64,000 nucleotides of DNA from Bacillota bacterium. Its GTDB lineage: Bacteria; Bacillota; Clostridia; Acetivibrionales; DSM-27016. Below are positions 16,986 to 24,847 of the stretch, in pieces. The stretch spans positions 310,001 through 374,000 of the forward strand of contig JAEWDM010000022.1 in NCBI GenBank assembly GCA_023390115.1. Reading direction: 5' to 3'. The translations under genes were made by a program, and so were the position numbers. Numbering within the stretch: position 1 is the stretch's first letter; every line of letters begins with the position of its first letter. The notes beneath the pieces were generated by a model. It was not told the DNA's origin. It ran no database searches and saw nothing but the letters and a program-made list of their open reading frames with translations.

Positions 16986-18887
16986 TCATTGCTCATCCCC
17001 GGATTCATCCCCCGAGGCGTCCCCCGAGCCTCCCCCTGTCCAGCCTGAAGGCGCGCCCGTTGGATCATCTATGAGATTAATCATGTCCTTTACCTTCTTT
17101 ATATTTCCCTGTGTCTCCTCAAGCCACAGCACATAATACGGCGAATCTGAGTTCCTTGACACATTCCCCGAGGTTTTAAAGGAGGCTCTGGGCACTCCCG
17201 TAAGGCTTGACAGCAAATTTGCCCTTAGATTCAGTACTGACGTACTGCTGCCATAGTCCACCGGCACCTTAAGCTTGGGAGTTCTGTTAAGTATCTTGCC
17301 CATCTCGGTATCTATAGCCCATAACGTACTTTTTACCGTGCTTTCCATCGCCCTTGGGCATATGATCAACAGGCTTTTTGACACCTCCTGATGAATAGCA
17401 AGGGTTTTCACCCCTTCCAGATTAACCTGCGCCAGCCCTGCCAGAGCCTGGTCGGCCGTGACAAAGGAGAAGTCCATTGCGAATATCGACAGATCCCTTC
17501 TGTTGGTGTCTATATCCACGCTGGCCACAACGCTGTTCACCGCGTCCAGCTCCCCCGCCTTTCCCATTACCCATATCATTCCGGGGTTTGACTGCACCGT
17601 AATAACATCCGCCTCTATCCCGAGCTGCTGTATGATAGAAGCAAGCACGGACGCACTCATATATTTAAGGCTTATTCTTGTAAGCGACTCATACTCCGTC
17701 ATATTGTAATTGTCCACTATGTCAAGCTGCTGCACGAGGTTTTTAAGATCCGCTATGGCCGCCTCCGCACCCTGTGCCCAAAATGCCCCGGTATTTGTAT
17801 CAAGAGTAATAATGTTAACGGGGATCCCAACCTTTTGAACAATAGGCTCAAGCTTTTCGGGAGTAATATATTTTAGCTTTATCTCCACTATGGAATCCAC
17901 AAACACTCTGTTTTCTGGCACATCCAGCATCTCTATCAGCTGGCCGAGCTTCTTCATTTCATCGGCGGAGCCCTGTGCCCATATTTTTTTCTGATTTGCC
18001 TCAGCCCTTATAGTGCTTACCTTGAGGTCGATATCCTGCACAAGCTGAGCCAATTCCTTTGCGGATATATACGACAGCTCAAAAACAGTCAGAGACACAT
18101 TATCCTTATTTGCGTTTTCAGGGCGGTCCAGAGCGGTTATTACCTCCCTTACCTTTCCCAGCACCTGAGGAGCAGCCTGTATCCATATCGCTTTGGGGTT
18201 TTCGTCCAGCTTTATTTCCTTGAGCTCCAGCTCAAGCCTTCCAAGCTGTGAGGACAGGGTATCGGCAGTAATATATTTGAGTGAAAATCTGGTTATTACC
18301 ATCTGGCTGAAAAAGCTGTTCTGGAGCATAGAGGACTTGCCTATCACAATTGTGTCCCCTTCGCGTATGTATTCCAGCCCGTGCTTTTTAAGCACAAGCT
18401 CAAGCACCAGGCCCGGAGACATATCCTCCGCATGCATGGTAACACTTACGGGCTCGTCAAGGTAAATAATGCTTACCCCCATTCCGATTGCCAGAGAGCT
18501 TAAAACATCCCTTATGTCGGCTTCGGCCACATCCATTGTTATCGCGGAGGGCGGAGCATATGACCGCCGAGGCGCAGCCTCCTCTTCAGTGCTGTTGCCT
18601 CCGTTTATGATAAGCTTTTGTCCCGGCTGGAGTATGGTGTCGCCGTTTATTTTATTTTTCTCAAGTATTTCATCCTTATCGGCTCCAAGCCTTTTAGCTA
18701 TAAGATCGACATTATCCCCCTTTTTAACTTCATATATAAATGAAGAGGAGCCTTCCGGAGCAGCACTCTCAGAGGCCCTTGCACAATAGGTCTGAAAGCA
18801 TGAGGGCAGACCCGAAAGCAACAGCGCAGGCACCAGGAGCAATATCAAAACAGCCTTTGGTACGTCTATACCGCATTTAGATATCAT
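16986..18887 (-). CDS. LysM plus secretin-N repeat protein (PilQ-like, no barrel)
   Basis: A secreted protein of 633 residues. Order of parts: signal segment to about 37; LysM domain (52-95, YEVKKGDNVDLIAKRLG, PGQKLII), which binds peptidoglycan; an STN-like domain (115-185, MDVAEADIRDVLSSLAIGMG); then five clear repeats of about 65-70 residues (near 197, 266, 330, 400 and 464), each opening with a pattern like ISLKYMSASVLASI, and a sixth weaker one. It ends with a Gly/Asp tail. These repeats are like the N1 domains of secretins, yet the C-terminal barrel-forming domain is absent. The ATG at 18887 has GAGAGGG; a second ATG is five codons upstream. It lies between the PilP-like gene and pilT. 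Confidence 0.8.
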   Translation of the reverse strand: MISKCGIDVPKAVLILLLVPALLLSGLPSCFQTYCARASESAAPEGSSSFIYEVKKGDNVDLIAKRLGADKDEILEKNKINGDTILQPGQKLIINGGNSTEEEAAPRRSYAPPSAITMDVAEADIRDVLSSLAIGMGVSIIYLDEPVSVTMHAEDMSPGLVLELVLKKHGLEYIREGDTIVIGKSSMLQNSFFSQMVITRFSLKYITADTLSSQLGRLELELKEIKLDENPKAIWIQAAPQVLGKVREVITALDRPENANKDNVSLTVFELSYISAKELAQLVQDIDLKVSTIRAEANQKKIWAQGSADEMKKLGQLIEMLDVPENRVFVDSIVEIKLKYITPEKLEPIVQKVGIPVNIITLDTNTGAFWAQGAEAAIADLKNLVQQLDIVDNYNMTEYESLTRISLKYMSASVLASIIQQLGIEADVITVQSNPGMIWVMGKAGELDAVNSVVASVDIDTNRRDLSIFAMDFSFVTADQALAGLAQVNLEGVKTLAIHQEVSKSLLIICPRAMESTVKSTLWAIDTEMGKILNRTPKLKVPVDYGSSTSVLNLRANLLSSLTGVPRASFKTSGNVSRNSDSPYYVLWLEETQGNIKKVKDMINLIDDPTGAPSGWTGGGSGDASGDESGDEQ

Positions 18888-18905
18888 GATAACCCTCTCC
18901 ATTCG

Positions 18906-19463
18906 TCAGTTTGTGCCGGACTTTGTGCTTGAGCTGCTCTTGCTTGTCTTAGCCTCCTCCAGCCTTAAGGGAAGCTCCCTTGAGCCGGATTTAAGCAAAA
19001 CCTCCTTTGGCGCTATGCTCTCTACCGTCCATGCGTCGCCTATCTCGTCGCCTATGCCTACCACATAGGATATACTGTCCGCGGTTATAATGGCCTGGCT
19101 GTTTCCATTATTTCCTATGACAGTACCCTTTAAAAGCATAGGGCCCGAGAAGGGATCTCTTGAAGCCGAGGCAGCTTCAGCCTTGTCCTCCGCTTTGTCA
19201 TCAGCCCCGGTGCCGCCGCTCCTGCTGGTCTGGGGCAGTATCTCCACGCTGTCGCCGTCCGACCCGCCGGGGCTGCCTTCTCCTGTGGGCTCCGACATCA
19301 CAGGCGTGCTTCCGGTGCCGGGCAGAGACGCGTATACCGCAATCATAACCACAATAAGCACTGCCAGTACGCAAAGGCTTACGGCAAGAAATTTGTTTTT
19401 CCTTATATACTCCTTCAGCTTGCTCTGCTTTCCCCGGCTTACACCGAAATCCTCCTCCGCCAT
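18906..19463 (-). CDS. PilP/GspC-like pilus protein
   Basis: A 185-residue bitopic protein: cytoplasmic basic start, one TM helix (FLAVSLCVLAVLIVVMIAVY, about 30-49), a long low-complexity Ser/Gly/Asp linker (50-100), then a small beta domain (about 105-170) with DPFSGPMLLKGTVIGNNG and YVVGIGDEIGDAWTVESIAP. That domain has the layout of the HR domain of PilP/GspC, which docks onto secretin N0. PilP itself is a lipoprotein; here a TM anchor replaces the lipid, as in GspC. It precedes the secretin-N gene by 18 bases. Confidence 0.7.
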   Translation of the reverse strand: MAEEDFGVSRGKQSKLKEYIRKNKFLAVSLCVLAVLIVVMIAVYASLPGTGSTPVMSEPTGEGSPGGSDGDSVEILPQTSRSGGTGADDKAEDKAEAASASRDPFSGPMLLKGTVIGNNGNSQAIITADSISYVVGIGDEIGDAWTVESIAPKEVLLKSGSRELPLRLEEAKTSKSSSSTKSGTN

Positions 19464-19659
19464 CTAAAAAAAACCGTCCCCTCTGTTTCTTTATCACCAT
19501 ACAGGCCAAAAAGGGTATGGAAAATAAAGGTAGTGCCACAATCGTCCCTTAAGCTTTAAATATGTCTTTGTTTTAAATTTGTATGTAGCTTTTGAATTAT
19601 TTTAAGAAGTTTGTCTTTTGTATAACATATGCTAAACAGTCTCGTATACTTAACTAAAT

Positions 19660-19701
19660 GTTTAATGGTCTGGCTAATCCTTTTAGTACAGACCATTAAA
19701 C
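19660..19701 (-). other. Perfect 13-bp hairpin after the major pilin gene
   Basis: Arms GTTTAATGGTCTG (19660-19672) and CAGACCATTAAAC (19689-19701) are exact reverse complements around a 16-base loop. No U run follows on the pilin strand, so it is at best a weak terminator. It could protect the 3' end of pilin mRNA and reduce read-through into the assembly genes, giving more pilin than machinery. Confidence 0.7.
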
Positions 19702-19737
19702 AATATGATAATTGTTGAATTCTATAGATTCTATATC

Positions 19738-20115
19738 TTATGTCTCTGCAACTACCTGACCACTAGCTGCTTTAACATATCCTTTCGCAGGCGCACCAGG
19801 TTTCGTAGGCATTTGTTTGAGATATCCATTAGTTACAAGATTCCCTGGTGTAATACCTACACCACCCACAGCTCCATCTTTTCCTAATGTTACTGCTGTA
19901 TATGTTCCCCCGTTATCAGCTATATAAGCAGTTAAAGCTCCTTCCAATATACGAATATTAGCTTCATTTGCTCGATTACTTGCGTTTGTAGTAGTAGCAG
20001 TATAAATAGGAACCGCAATTGCCACAAGAATGCCCAGAATCACCACGACCACCATCAGCTCAACCAGTGTAAAGCCCTTGTTGTTATTCCTCAGCTTGCT
20101 AAAGAATCTGATCAT
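19738..20115 (-). CDS. pilA: Major type IV pilin PilA
   Basis: A 125-residue prepilin: leader ending NNNKG, then FTLVELMVVVVILGILVAIA with Glu at mature +5, and a compact C-terminal domain without Cys, ending VKAASGQVVAET. The small size matches major pilins of Gram-positive bacteria. The ATG has GGGGGAG. It is first in the locus, with its own promoter about 155 bases upstream and a hairpin downstream, consistent with high expression. No prepilin peptidase gene is in this window, so processing must rely on one elsewhere. Confidence 0.92.
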   Translation of the reverse strand: MIRFFSKLRNNNKGFTLVELMVVVVILGILVAIAVPIYTATTTNASNRANEANIRILEGALTAYIADNGGTYTAVTLGKDGAVGGVGITPGNLVTNGYLKQMPTKPGAPAKGYVKAASGQVVAET

Positions 20116-20275
20116 AATTGATCTCCCCCTATAAATATAGAATATGGTTTTTAAAAATCCCGCAGCCCGTCTTTTTAAATAAGAGGGTGTGAATAATGCC
20201 GTGTAAAGAGAATGATTATGTAGACATGTTGAAGACCATTGGCACAGGCTGCCAGAACCTCTATAATATACATAT

Positions 20276-20304
20276 ATTATATACGCTGGCGGAAAATATT
20301 ACAA
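20276..20304 (-). promoter_or_regulatory. Putative promoter of pilA
   Basis: Minus strand TTGTAA (20299-20304), 17-bp spacer, TATAAT (20276-20281). The start would be near 20269, giving a leader of about 155 bases. I see no riboswitch consensus in that leader. Confidence 0.6.
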
Positions 20305-20370
20305 CAGTTTCCTTAGAATTTTTTAACAAGACTATAACAGGATTATAATACATTATGAAGTAAATCTTAC

Positions 20371-20411
20371 AAAAAGCAGTCCTGCGCATTATACAAAAGC
20401 GGCAGGACTGC
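20371..20411 (-). terminator. Terminator after serA
   Basis: Minus-strand RNA: 10-bp stem GCAGTCCTGC/GCAGGACTGC with a 16-base loop, then five U. It separates serA from the pilus promoter about 70 bases further on. Confidence 0.88.
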
Positions 20412-20474
20412 CTTGAAGCAAATACCAACAAATTAAGCTACATAATATAGAAGCCCATCCATAAATAATCAGCC

Positions 20475-22079
20475 CTAAAACTTAAGCATCGACGCCTTAA
20501 GCACCCCGTCTATGCCCTTTAAGGACTGCAGTGTTTCACTGCTCACCTCAACATCAACGCTCACAAAGGACACCGCCTTTTCACCCTTGCGGTTCCTGCT
20601 CCACTGCATGGCCGCTATATTTATATCGGCAGCCCCCAGTATTGTGCCTATACGCCCTATTATCCCCGGCTTGTCTATATTCTGTATCGCTATGACATAG
20701 GGTGTCGGCTCAAAGTCCAGCTTATAGCCGAAGAAATCCACAATTCTTATTTCCTCCCTGGCAAATACCGTGCCCGATACGCTCTGCTGCTTCTTCTTGG
20801 TATGGAATTTAACGGTTATAAGGTTGGTGTATTTATCCAGCTCGGAGCTCTTGCTCTCAATAAACAGTATTCCCATATTTTTAATCATAAGCTCGGCATT
20901 TACATAATTCACCTTATCCTTGGATATAGGCTCAAGAAAGCCCTTCAGAACGGAAAGGGACAAAACTCTTGTCTCCATTTCAGCCAGGTCTCCGCTGTAT
21001 ATGATTTCTATTTTCTGCACAGTTTCCTTTTCCGCCTGATAATAAATTTTGCCCAGCATTTCGGCAAGATCGAGATAGGGCTTAAGCTCCGAGAGATCCT
21101 TTACGCTCATTGGAGGCATGTTTACCGCGGCGACCATTTCTCCGCTTAAGGCCCCTGCCACAAGCCTGGTTATTTCAGTGCCCACATTGTAGTTGGCCTC
21201 CTTGGTTGACGCACCCAGGTGAGGGGTTACAATTACATTGTCGAGCTCTAAAAGAGGATTTGTATAGCTCTGATCCTCGGGGGCCTTGTCATAGCTTGGC
21301 TCGGGGTCCAGCACATCTATTCCCGCCGCCGCCACATGCCCCTCCCTCAGGGAGTTGTAAAGCGCCTTTTCGTTCACCAGGCCTCCCCTTGCGGCATTTA
21401 CGATTCTGACACCCTTTTTGCACAGCTTAAGCTGCTCCTCTCCTATCATTCCATAGGTTTCCTTTGTCTTGGGCGTGTGAAGGGTTATAAGATCGGACTG
21501 TTTCAAAAGCTCTTCGAGAGTCTCGCACTTTTCCACCCCAAACTTTTTGAATTTGTCGTCGGTTATATAAGGATCGTAGGCAACCACCCTCATATTGCTG
21601 CCCTTAAGCTTTGTAGCCACTATTGAGCCTATCCTTCCCAGCCCTATAATGCCGGCTGTTTTCCTGTCAAGCTCGTTTCCTATAAAAAGGTTTCTTCTGA
21701 AGTCCTTGTTTTTGGCCGCAAGGTGCACCCGGGGAAGATTTCTGAATATTGCGTACGCCAGCGCCACCGCAAGCTCTCCCGCTGCCATTATGTTGCTCTC
21801 AGGGGTATTTACAACGATAATCCCCCTGCCTGTGCAGGCATTTACATCAATGTTGTCTATGCCGTTTCCAGCCCTCCCGGCGGCCTTAAGCCTTGAAGCC
21901 TTTGAAATAAGCTCCTCATCTACCTTTGTGACACTTCTTACAATGATAGCGTCATATTCTCCTATGATATCCAGCAGCTCTTCACGGCTGAGGCCATATT
22001 TCGTGTCAACCTCAAATCCTCTCTGTACAAGGTATTCAATGCCCTCATCGGCAATTCTTTCAGTTACTATAACCTTCAT
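20475..22079 (-). CDS. serA: D-3-phosphoglycerate dehydrogenase
   Basis: Oxidises 3-phosphoglycerate to 3-phosphohydroxypyruvate, the first step of serine synthesis. The 534-residue long form has the catalytic/NAD core (GIIGLGRIGSIVATKLKG; catalytic Arg in NAARGGLVNE; His in VTPHLGASTKEA), an ASB domain (about 320-450) and a C-terminal ACT domain (VIAIQNIDKPGIIGRIGTIL), usually the serine sensor. It begins 26 bases after the aminotransferase gene and shares the glycine-riboswitch promoter. Confidence 0.96.
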   Translation of the reverse strand: MKVIVTERIADEGIEYLVQRGFEVDTKYGLSREELLDIIGEYDAIIVRSVTKVDEELISKASRLKAAGRAGNGIDNIDVNACTGRGIIVVNTPESNIMAAGELAVALAYAIFRNLPRVHLAAKNKDFRRNLFIGNELDRKTAGIIGLGRIGSIVATKLKGSNMRVVAYDPYITDDKFKKFGVEKCETLEELLKQSDLITLHTPKTKETYGMIGEEQLKLCKKGVRIVNAARGGLVNEKALYNSLREGHVAAAGIDVLDPEPSYDKAPEDQSYTNPLLELDNVIVTPHLGASTKEANYNVGTEITRLVAGALSGEMVAAVNMPPMSVKDLSELKPYLDLAEMLGKIYYQAEKETVQKIEIIYSGDLAEMETRVLSLSVLKGFLEPISKDKVNYVNAELMIKNMGILFIESKSSELDKYTNLITVKFHTKKKQQSVSGTVFAREEIRIVDFFGYKLDFEPTPYVIAIQNIDKPGIIGRIGTILGAADINIAAMQWSRNRKGEKAVSFVSVDVEVSSETLQSLKGIDGVLKASMLKF

Positions 22080-22105
22080 TACATTTTACCTCCAATAAAT
22101 ATATA

Positions 22106-23170
22106 TTAAATCAGTTGCTCAATAACACCTGTCAATTCCTTTATGTCCTCAAGAGACGCATCAGCCATATGGGCAATTCTGAAGGTTACATCCTTTAAAA
22201 CTCCATATCCGTTGGAAATCATATAGCCTCTTTCCCCCAGCTTCTTATTAAGAGCGGATACGTCGATTGCCCTTGTATTTTTTATAGCCGTCACGGTATC
22301 GGACATATGCCTCTCGTCGGCAAAGAGCTCAAAGTTTTGCCTTGCCCAGCCCTGAGTATACCGGGCCATTTCCCTGTGGCGCGCAAATCTGTTCTCCTGC
22401 CCCTCCTCCATGATTCTGTCCAGCTGGTAATCCAGAGCAAACATATGGGACAGCGACGGAGTTGAGGGATACTGGTAATCCTTCTTTTTTATATAGTTAT
22501 ACAGATCCAGAAGGTCAAAATAAACTCCTCTGAATTCAACCTGCCTTGCAGCGTCCAGAGCCTTGTCCGATATAGAGCACAGCGACATGCCCGGAGGAAG
22601 CCCGAGGCATTTCTGGGTTGAAGTAATGCATATGTCTATTCCAAGCCTGTCTACCTCTATTTTTGTCCCCCCCATGGAGCTTACCGCATCCACGCAGTAT
22701 ACCACCTCAGGGTATTTTTTCATTACAGGAGCTATCTCCTCAACGGGATTCATTACTCCTGTGGCTGTCTCATTGTGAGTAATTGTAATGAGATCGTATT
22801 TTCCCGTTGCAAGCACCTTGTCCACCATTTCAGGCGTTGTTGCCATGCCGGGATCGGAAGAAAATTTATCGGCCTGTACCCCGTTGCACACAGCCATTTT
22901 ATGCCATCTCTCCCCAAAGGCCCCTATGGAAAACACCGCCGCCCTCTTTCTGGTGCAGGAACGCACCGCTCCTTCCATCAGACCGCTTCCGGAGGAGGTG
23001 GAAAGCAATATCTCATTTTGTGTGTACATAAGTTTTTTCATTTTTTCAGAAATGCTTCTCTGCAGAGCCGAAGCGTCTTTAGTCCGGTGTCCCATCATAG
23101 GCGTGGCCATTTTTTCCAGAATATCGCTTCTTACTTCTACCGGCCCGGGAATAAAAAGTCTTTTATGCAT
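22106..23170 (-). CDS. Class V PLP aminotransferase (serine/alanine-glyoxylate type)
   Basis: A fold-type I PLP aminotransferase of 354 residues. It begins MHKRLFIPGPVEVRSDILEK, and the Lys expected to bind PLP is in CITSTQKCLGLPPGMS. This branch includes serine-glyoxylate and alanine-glyoxylate aminotransferases and the archaeal/clostridial enzyme that replaces SerC. Next to serA it may convert phosphohydroxypyruvate to phosphoserine, but glycine control also fits a glyoxylate/glycine reaction. The ATG at 23170 has GGGAGG; a longer reading upstream runs through the riboswitch and is not coding. Confidence 0.88.
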   Translation of the reverse strand: MHKRLFIPGPVEVRSDILEKMATPMMGHRTKDASALQRSISEKMKKLMYTQNEILLSTSSGSGLMEGAVRSCTRKRAAVFSIGAFGERWHKMAVCNGVQADKFSSDPGMATTPEMVDKVLATGKYDLITITHNETATGVMNPVEEIAPVMKKYPEVVYCVDAVSSMGGTKIEVDRLGIDICITSTQKCLGLPPGMSLCSISDKALDAARQVEFRGVYFDLLDLYNYIKKKDYQYPSTPSLSHMFALDYQLDRIMEEGQENRFARHREMARYTQGWARQNFELFADERHMSDTVTAIKNTRAIDVSALNKKLGERGYMISNGYGVLKDVTFRIAHMADASLEDIKELTGVIEQLI

Positions 23171-23199
23171 AAACCAATACCTCCCAAAAAAGATAATAT

Positions 23200-23227
23200 A
23201 AAAGGCCAAACCGTTAAAGATTTGACC
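23200..23227 (-). terminator. Expression-platform terminator of the glycine riboswitch
   Basis: Minus-strand RNA pairs GGUCAAAUC with GGUUUGGCC (9 bp, three G-U) around a six-base loop, followed by a U-rich tract. It lies between the riboswitch and the aminotransferase ribosome site, as expected for glycine-controlled termination. Confidence 0.75.
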
Positions 23228-23284
23228 ACTGTATAAGCGCAATAAAACACGATACACAAAAAATTTGTGCAGCGAATCAAACAG

Positions 23285-23463
23285 CCTTGTACTCTGTCCT
23301 TTTGCCTGAGAGATTGAGCGGGCGGCTAAAAGCACCCGTCTTGCCCCTTCGGCTCCATTGCTGGTCTCTCCAGAGGTCCGTCCTGATGAGGTCTGTTTTA
23401 CCTGAGAGTGCGACTCCTTCGGTGTCTTTAATAAAGAACTCTCCCCCATCAATCATCCGAGAG
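23285..23463 (-). ncRNA. Tandem glycine riboswitch
   Basis: Two aptamers in series on the minus strand. Aptamer 1: GGGGGAGAG, ACCGAAGGAGUC, CUCUCAGGUAAAA, GGACGGACCUC. Aptamer 2: CUGGAGAGACC, GCCGAAGGGGCAA, CUCUCAGGCAAAAGGACAG. These are the conserved glycine-aptamer blocks, separated by a short linker, with a 5' stretch that can pair with the linker. A terminator follows downstream. It controls the aminotransferase-serA unit; glycine riboswitches more often control gcvT or glycine transport, and tandem ones are commonly ON switches. Confidence 0.95.
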
Positions 23464-23479
23464 TATTCAATTAGATATA

Positions 23480-23508
23480 ATTATAAATATTAAGGGAAAT
23501 AGTGTCAA
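23480..23508 (-). promoter_or_regulatory. Consensus promoter of the glycine riboswitch operon
   Basis: Minus strand TTGACA (23503-23508), 17-bp spacer, TATAAT (23480-23485); start expected near 23473, just before aptamer 1. Confidence 0.88.
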
Positions 23509-23539
23509 GAATTATTTTTTGACATTATTCAGTTCAGCT

Positions 23540-24802
23540 CTATGAAATCAGCCTTTTGAATTCCTCCCTGCTTCTTATGCCGTCAAAGGCCTTATTGCTT
23601 TTGGCATCGTTTTTATATGATCCGTCAAGCTCAATTGCCTTTTTAAGGCTGTCAATGGCTATCTCGCTTTTTTTCATAAGGGAATATACGACAGATATGC
23701 CGTAAAACAGGCTGCTGTCACGGGGCTTTGCTTTCATTGCGGCCTTGTATGCCTCAACGGCCTGATCATACCTTCCCATTTCCACGAGTGTTATTGCCAT
23801 GTTGTAATGAAGACGGTATTCTTCCGGCTTAATATTCAGCCCTTTTTTATATATTTCAAGAGCCTCCCTGTGCTTTCCCCCTGCAGACAGTATAATTCCC
23901 AGATTATTATAGGCATCCATAAAGCCCGGCTTCAGCTCAATCACCTTTCTGAAAGCGGCCGTCGCTTCTTCCGCCCCCGATTCCTCGTCAAGCGCAACTC
24001 CCATGTTAAAATAGCTTTCATAGCTGTCAGGTCTGATTTCAAGGGCCTTTTTGTATGCTTTCGCGGCGCTTGGCCTGTCTCCCAGCTTATAAAAGGATAT
24101 GCCCGAGTTATAATAAGCGGAATAATCCCCGGGATTAAGCTCCAATATTCTTTGAAAGCATTCTATAGCCTCCCTGTGCCTTCCTGTCATTGCCAGCGCA
24201 TGCCCCAGCATCCCATACGCCTCTCCGCTGGAGCCGTCCAGCCTGCATGCCTGTCTCAGCTCCCGTATGGCGGCATCATACTGTTTCCCGGCGAGCCTGC
24301 GCCTTCCTTCCTCTATATGAGCGCTCATTCTCCCGGCATGAGCACTTATGCCCCTGGCATGAGAACTTATGCCTCTGGCATGAGCACTTATGCCTCTGGC
24401 ATGAGCACTTATGCCTCTGATATAATCACCTATGCCCCCGGCATGAGAAGTTATGCCGCCGGCCTTTGTCTTTAATTTCTTTTGTATGTCTTCTTTCCCG
24501 ACAGGCCTTATCAGCGAAACATAAATGCCCTGCTCCCTTAGTCTTTTTGCTGTCATATAATGATCGTTGAAAAGAAATGCTCCGGGAATGACTATGCCAA
24601 GACAAATATACAAAGCCTCAACAGTTGTGCTGGTAATAATATTGATATTATTAAAGAAATTGAAAAGCGCGACGGTCAGAGAGAGAATTTGCAGGCAAAA
24701 GACCAGCAGTGTAAGCATTCCTTTTCTCCAAAACAGGCGGCAGGCCATATAAGCGAGAAACAATATCTTTAGTATTATAGTAAAACCCACAATAATTGAC
24801 AT
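23540..24802 (-). CDS. Membrane-anchored TPR protein with heptapeptide repeat linker
   Basis: A 420-residue protein. Residues 1-85 hold three hydrophobic segments. Residues about 115-165 form a linker of heptads around GISAHAR. From about 165 to 390 there are six or more tetratricopeptide repeats (EAYGMLGHALAMTGRHREAI, SAYYNSGISFYKLGDRPSAA, ESYFNMGVALDEESGAEEAT). TPRs mediate protein-protein contact; the partner is unknown. The ATG has AGGGGG. It lies between ftsK and the glycine riboswitch in the same direction. The linker is encoded by a 21-bp tandem repeat. Confidence 0.85.
   Translation of the reverse strand: MSIIVGFTIILKILFLAYMACRLFWRKGMLTLLVFCLQILSLTVALFNFFNNINIITSTTVEALYICLGIVIPGAFLFNDHYMTAKRLREQGIYVSLIRPVGKEDIQKKLKTKAGGITSHAGGIGDYIRGISAHARGISAHARGISSHARGISAHAGRMSAHIEEGRRRLAGKQYDAAIRELRQACRLDGSSGEAYGMLGHALAMTGRHREAIECFQRILELNPGDYSAYYNSGISFYKLGDRPSAAKAYKKALEIRPDSYESYFNMGVALDEESGAEEATAAFRKVIELKPGFMDAYNNLGIILSAGGKHREALEIYKKGLNIKPEEYRLHYNMAITLVEMGRYDQAVEAYKAAMKAKPRDSSLFYGISVVYSLMKKSEIAIDSLKKAIELDGSYKNDAKSNKAFDGIRSREEFKRLIS
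24330..24455. repeat. Six 21-bp tandem repeats in the TPR gene
   Basis: Six units of 21 bp; plus-strand consensus is CCTCTGGCATGAGCACTTAT plus G. Units at 24372-24392 and 24393-24413 are identical; others differ by one to eight bases. The period equals seven codons, so copy-number change keeps the frame. Confidence 0.9.
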
Positions 24803-24847
24803 ATAATACCCCCTATATTTAATTTCAGACTCCTAAAGGCAAAAATG

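Noticed and set aside
8223..20115. Recent horizontal transfer of the pilus locus
   Set aside because: No tRNA target, integrase, insertion sequence or flanking repeat was seen, and start signals and base use look like those of serA next to it.
20116..20270. c-di-GMP riboswitch in the pilA leader
   Set aside because: Such switches control pili in other Clostridia, but I could not find the conserved blocks of either class here.
23171..23452. An N-terminal extension of the aminotransferase frame by about 94 codons
   Set aside because: It runs through the glycine riboswitch; the ATG at 23170 has a good ribosome site and matches the family start.
24330..24455. Possible CRISPR array
   Set aside because: The repeats are adjacent, 21 bp long, in frame, and have no spacers.
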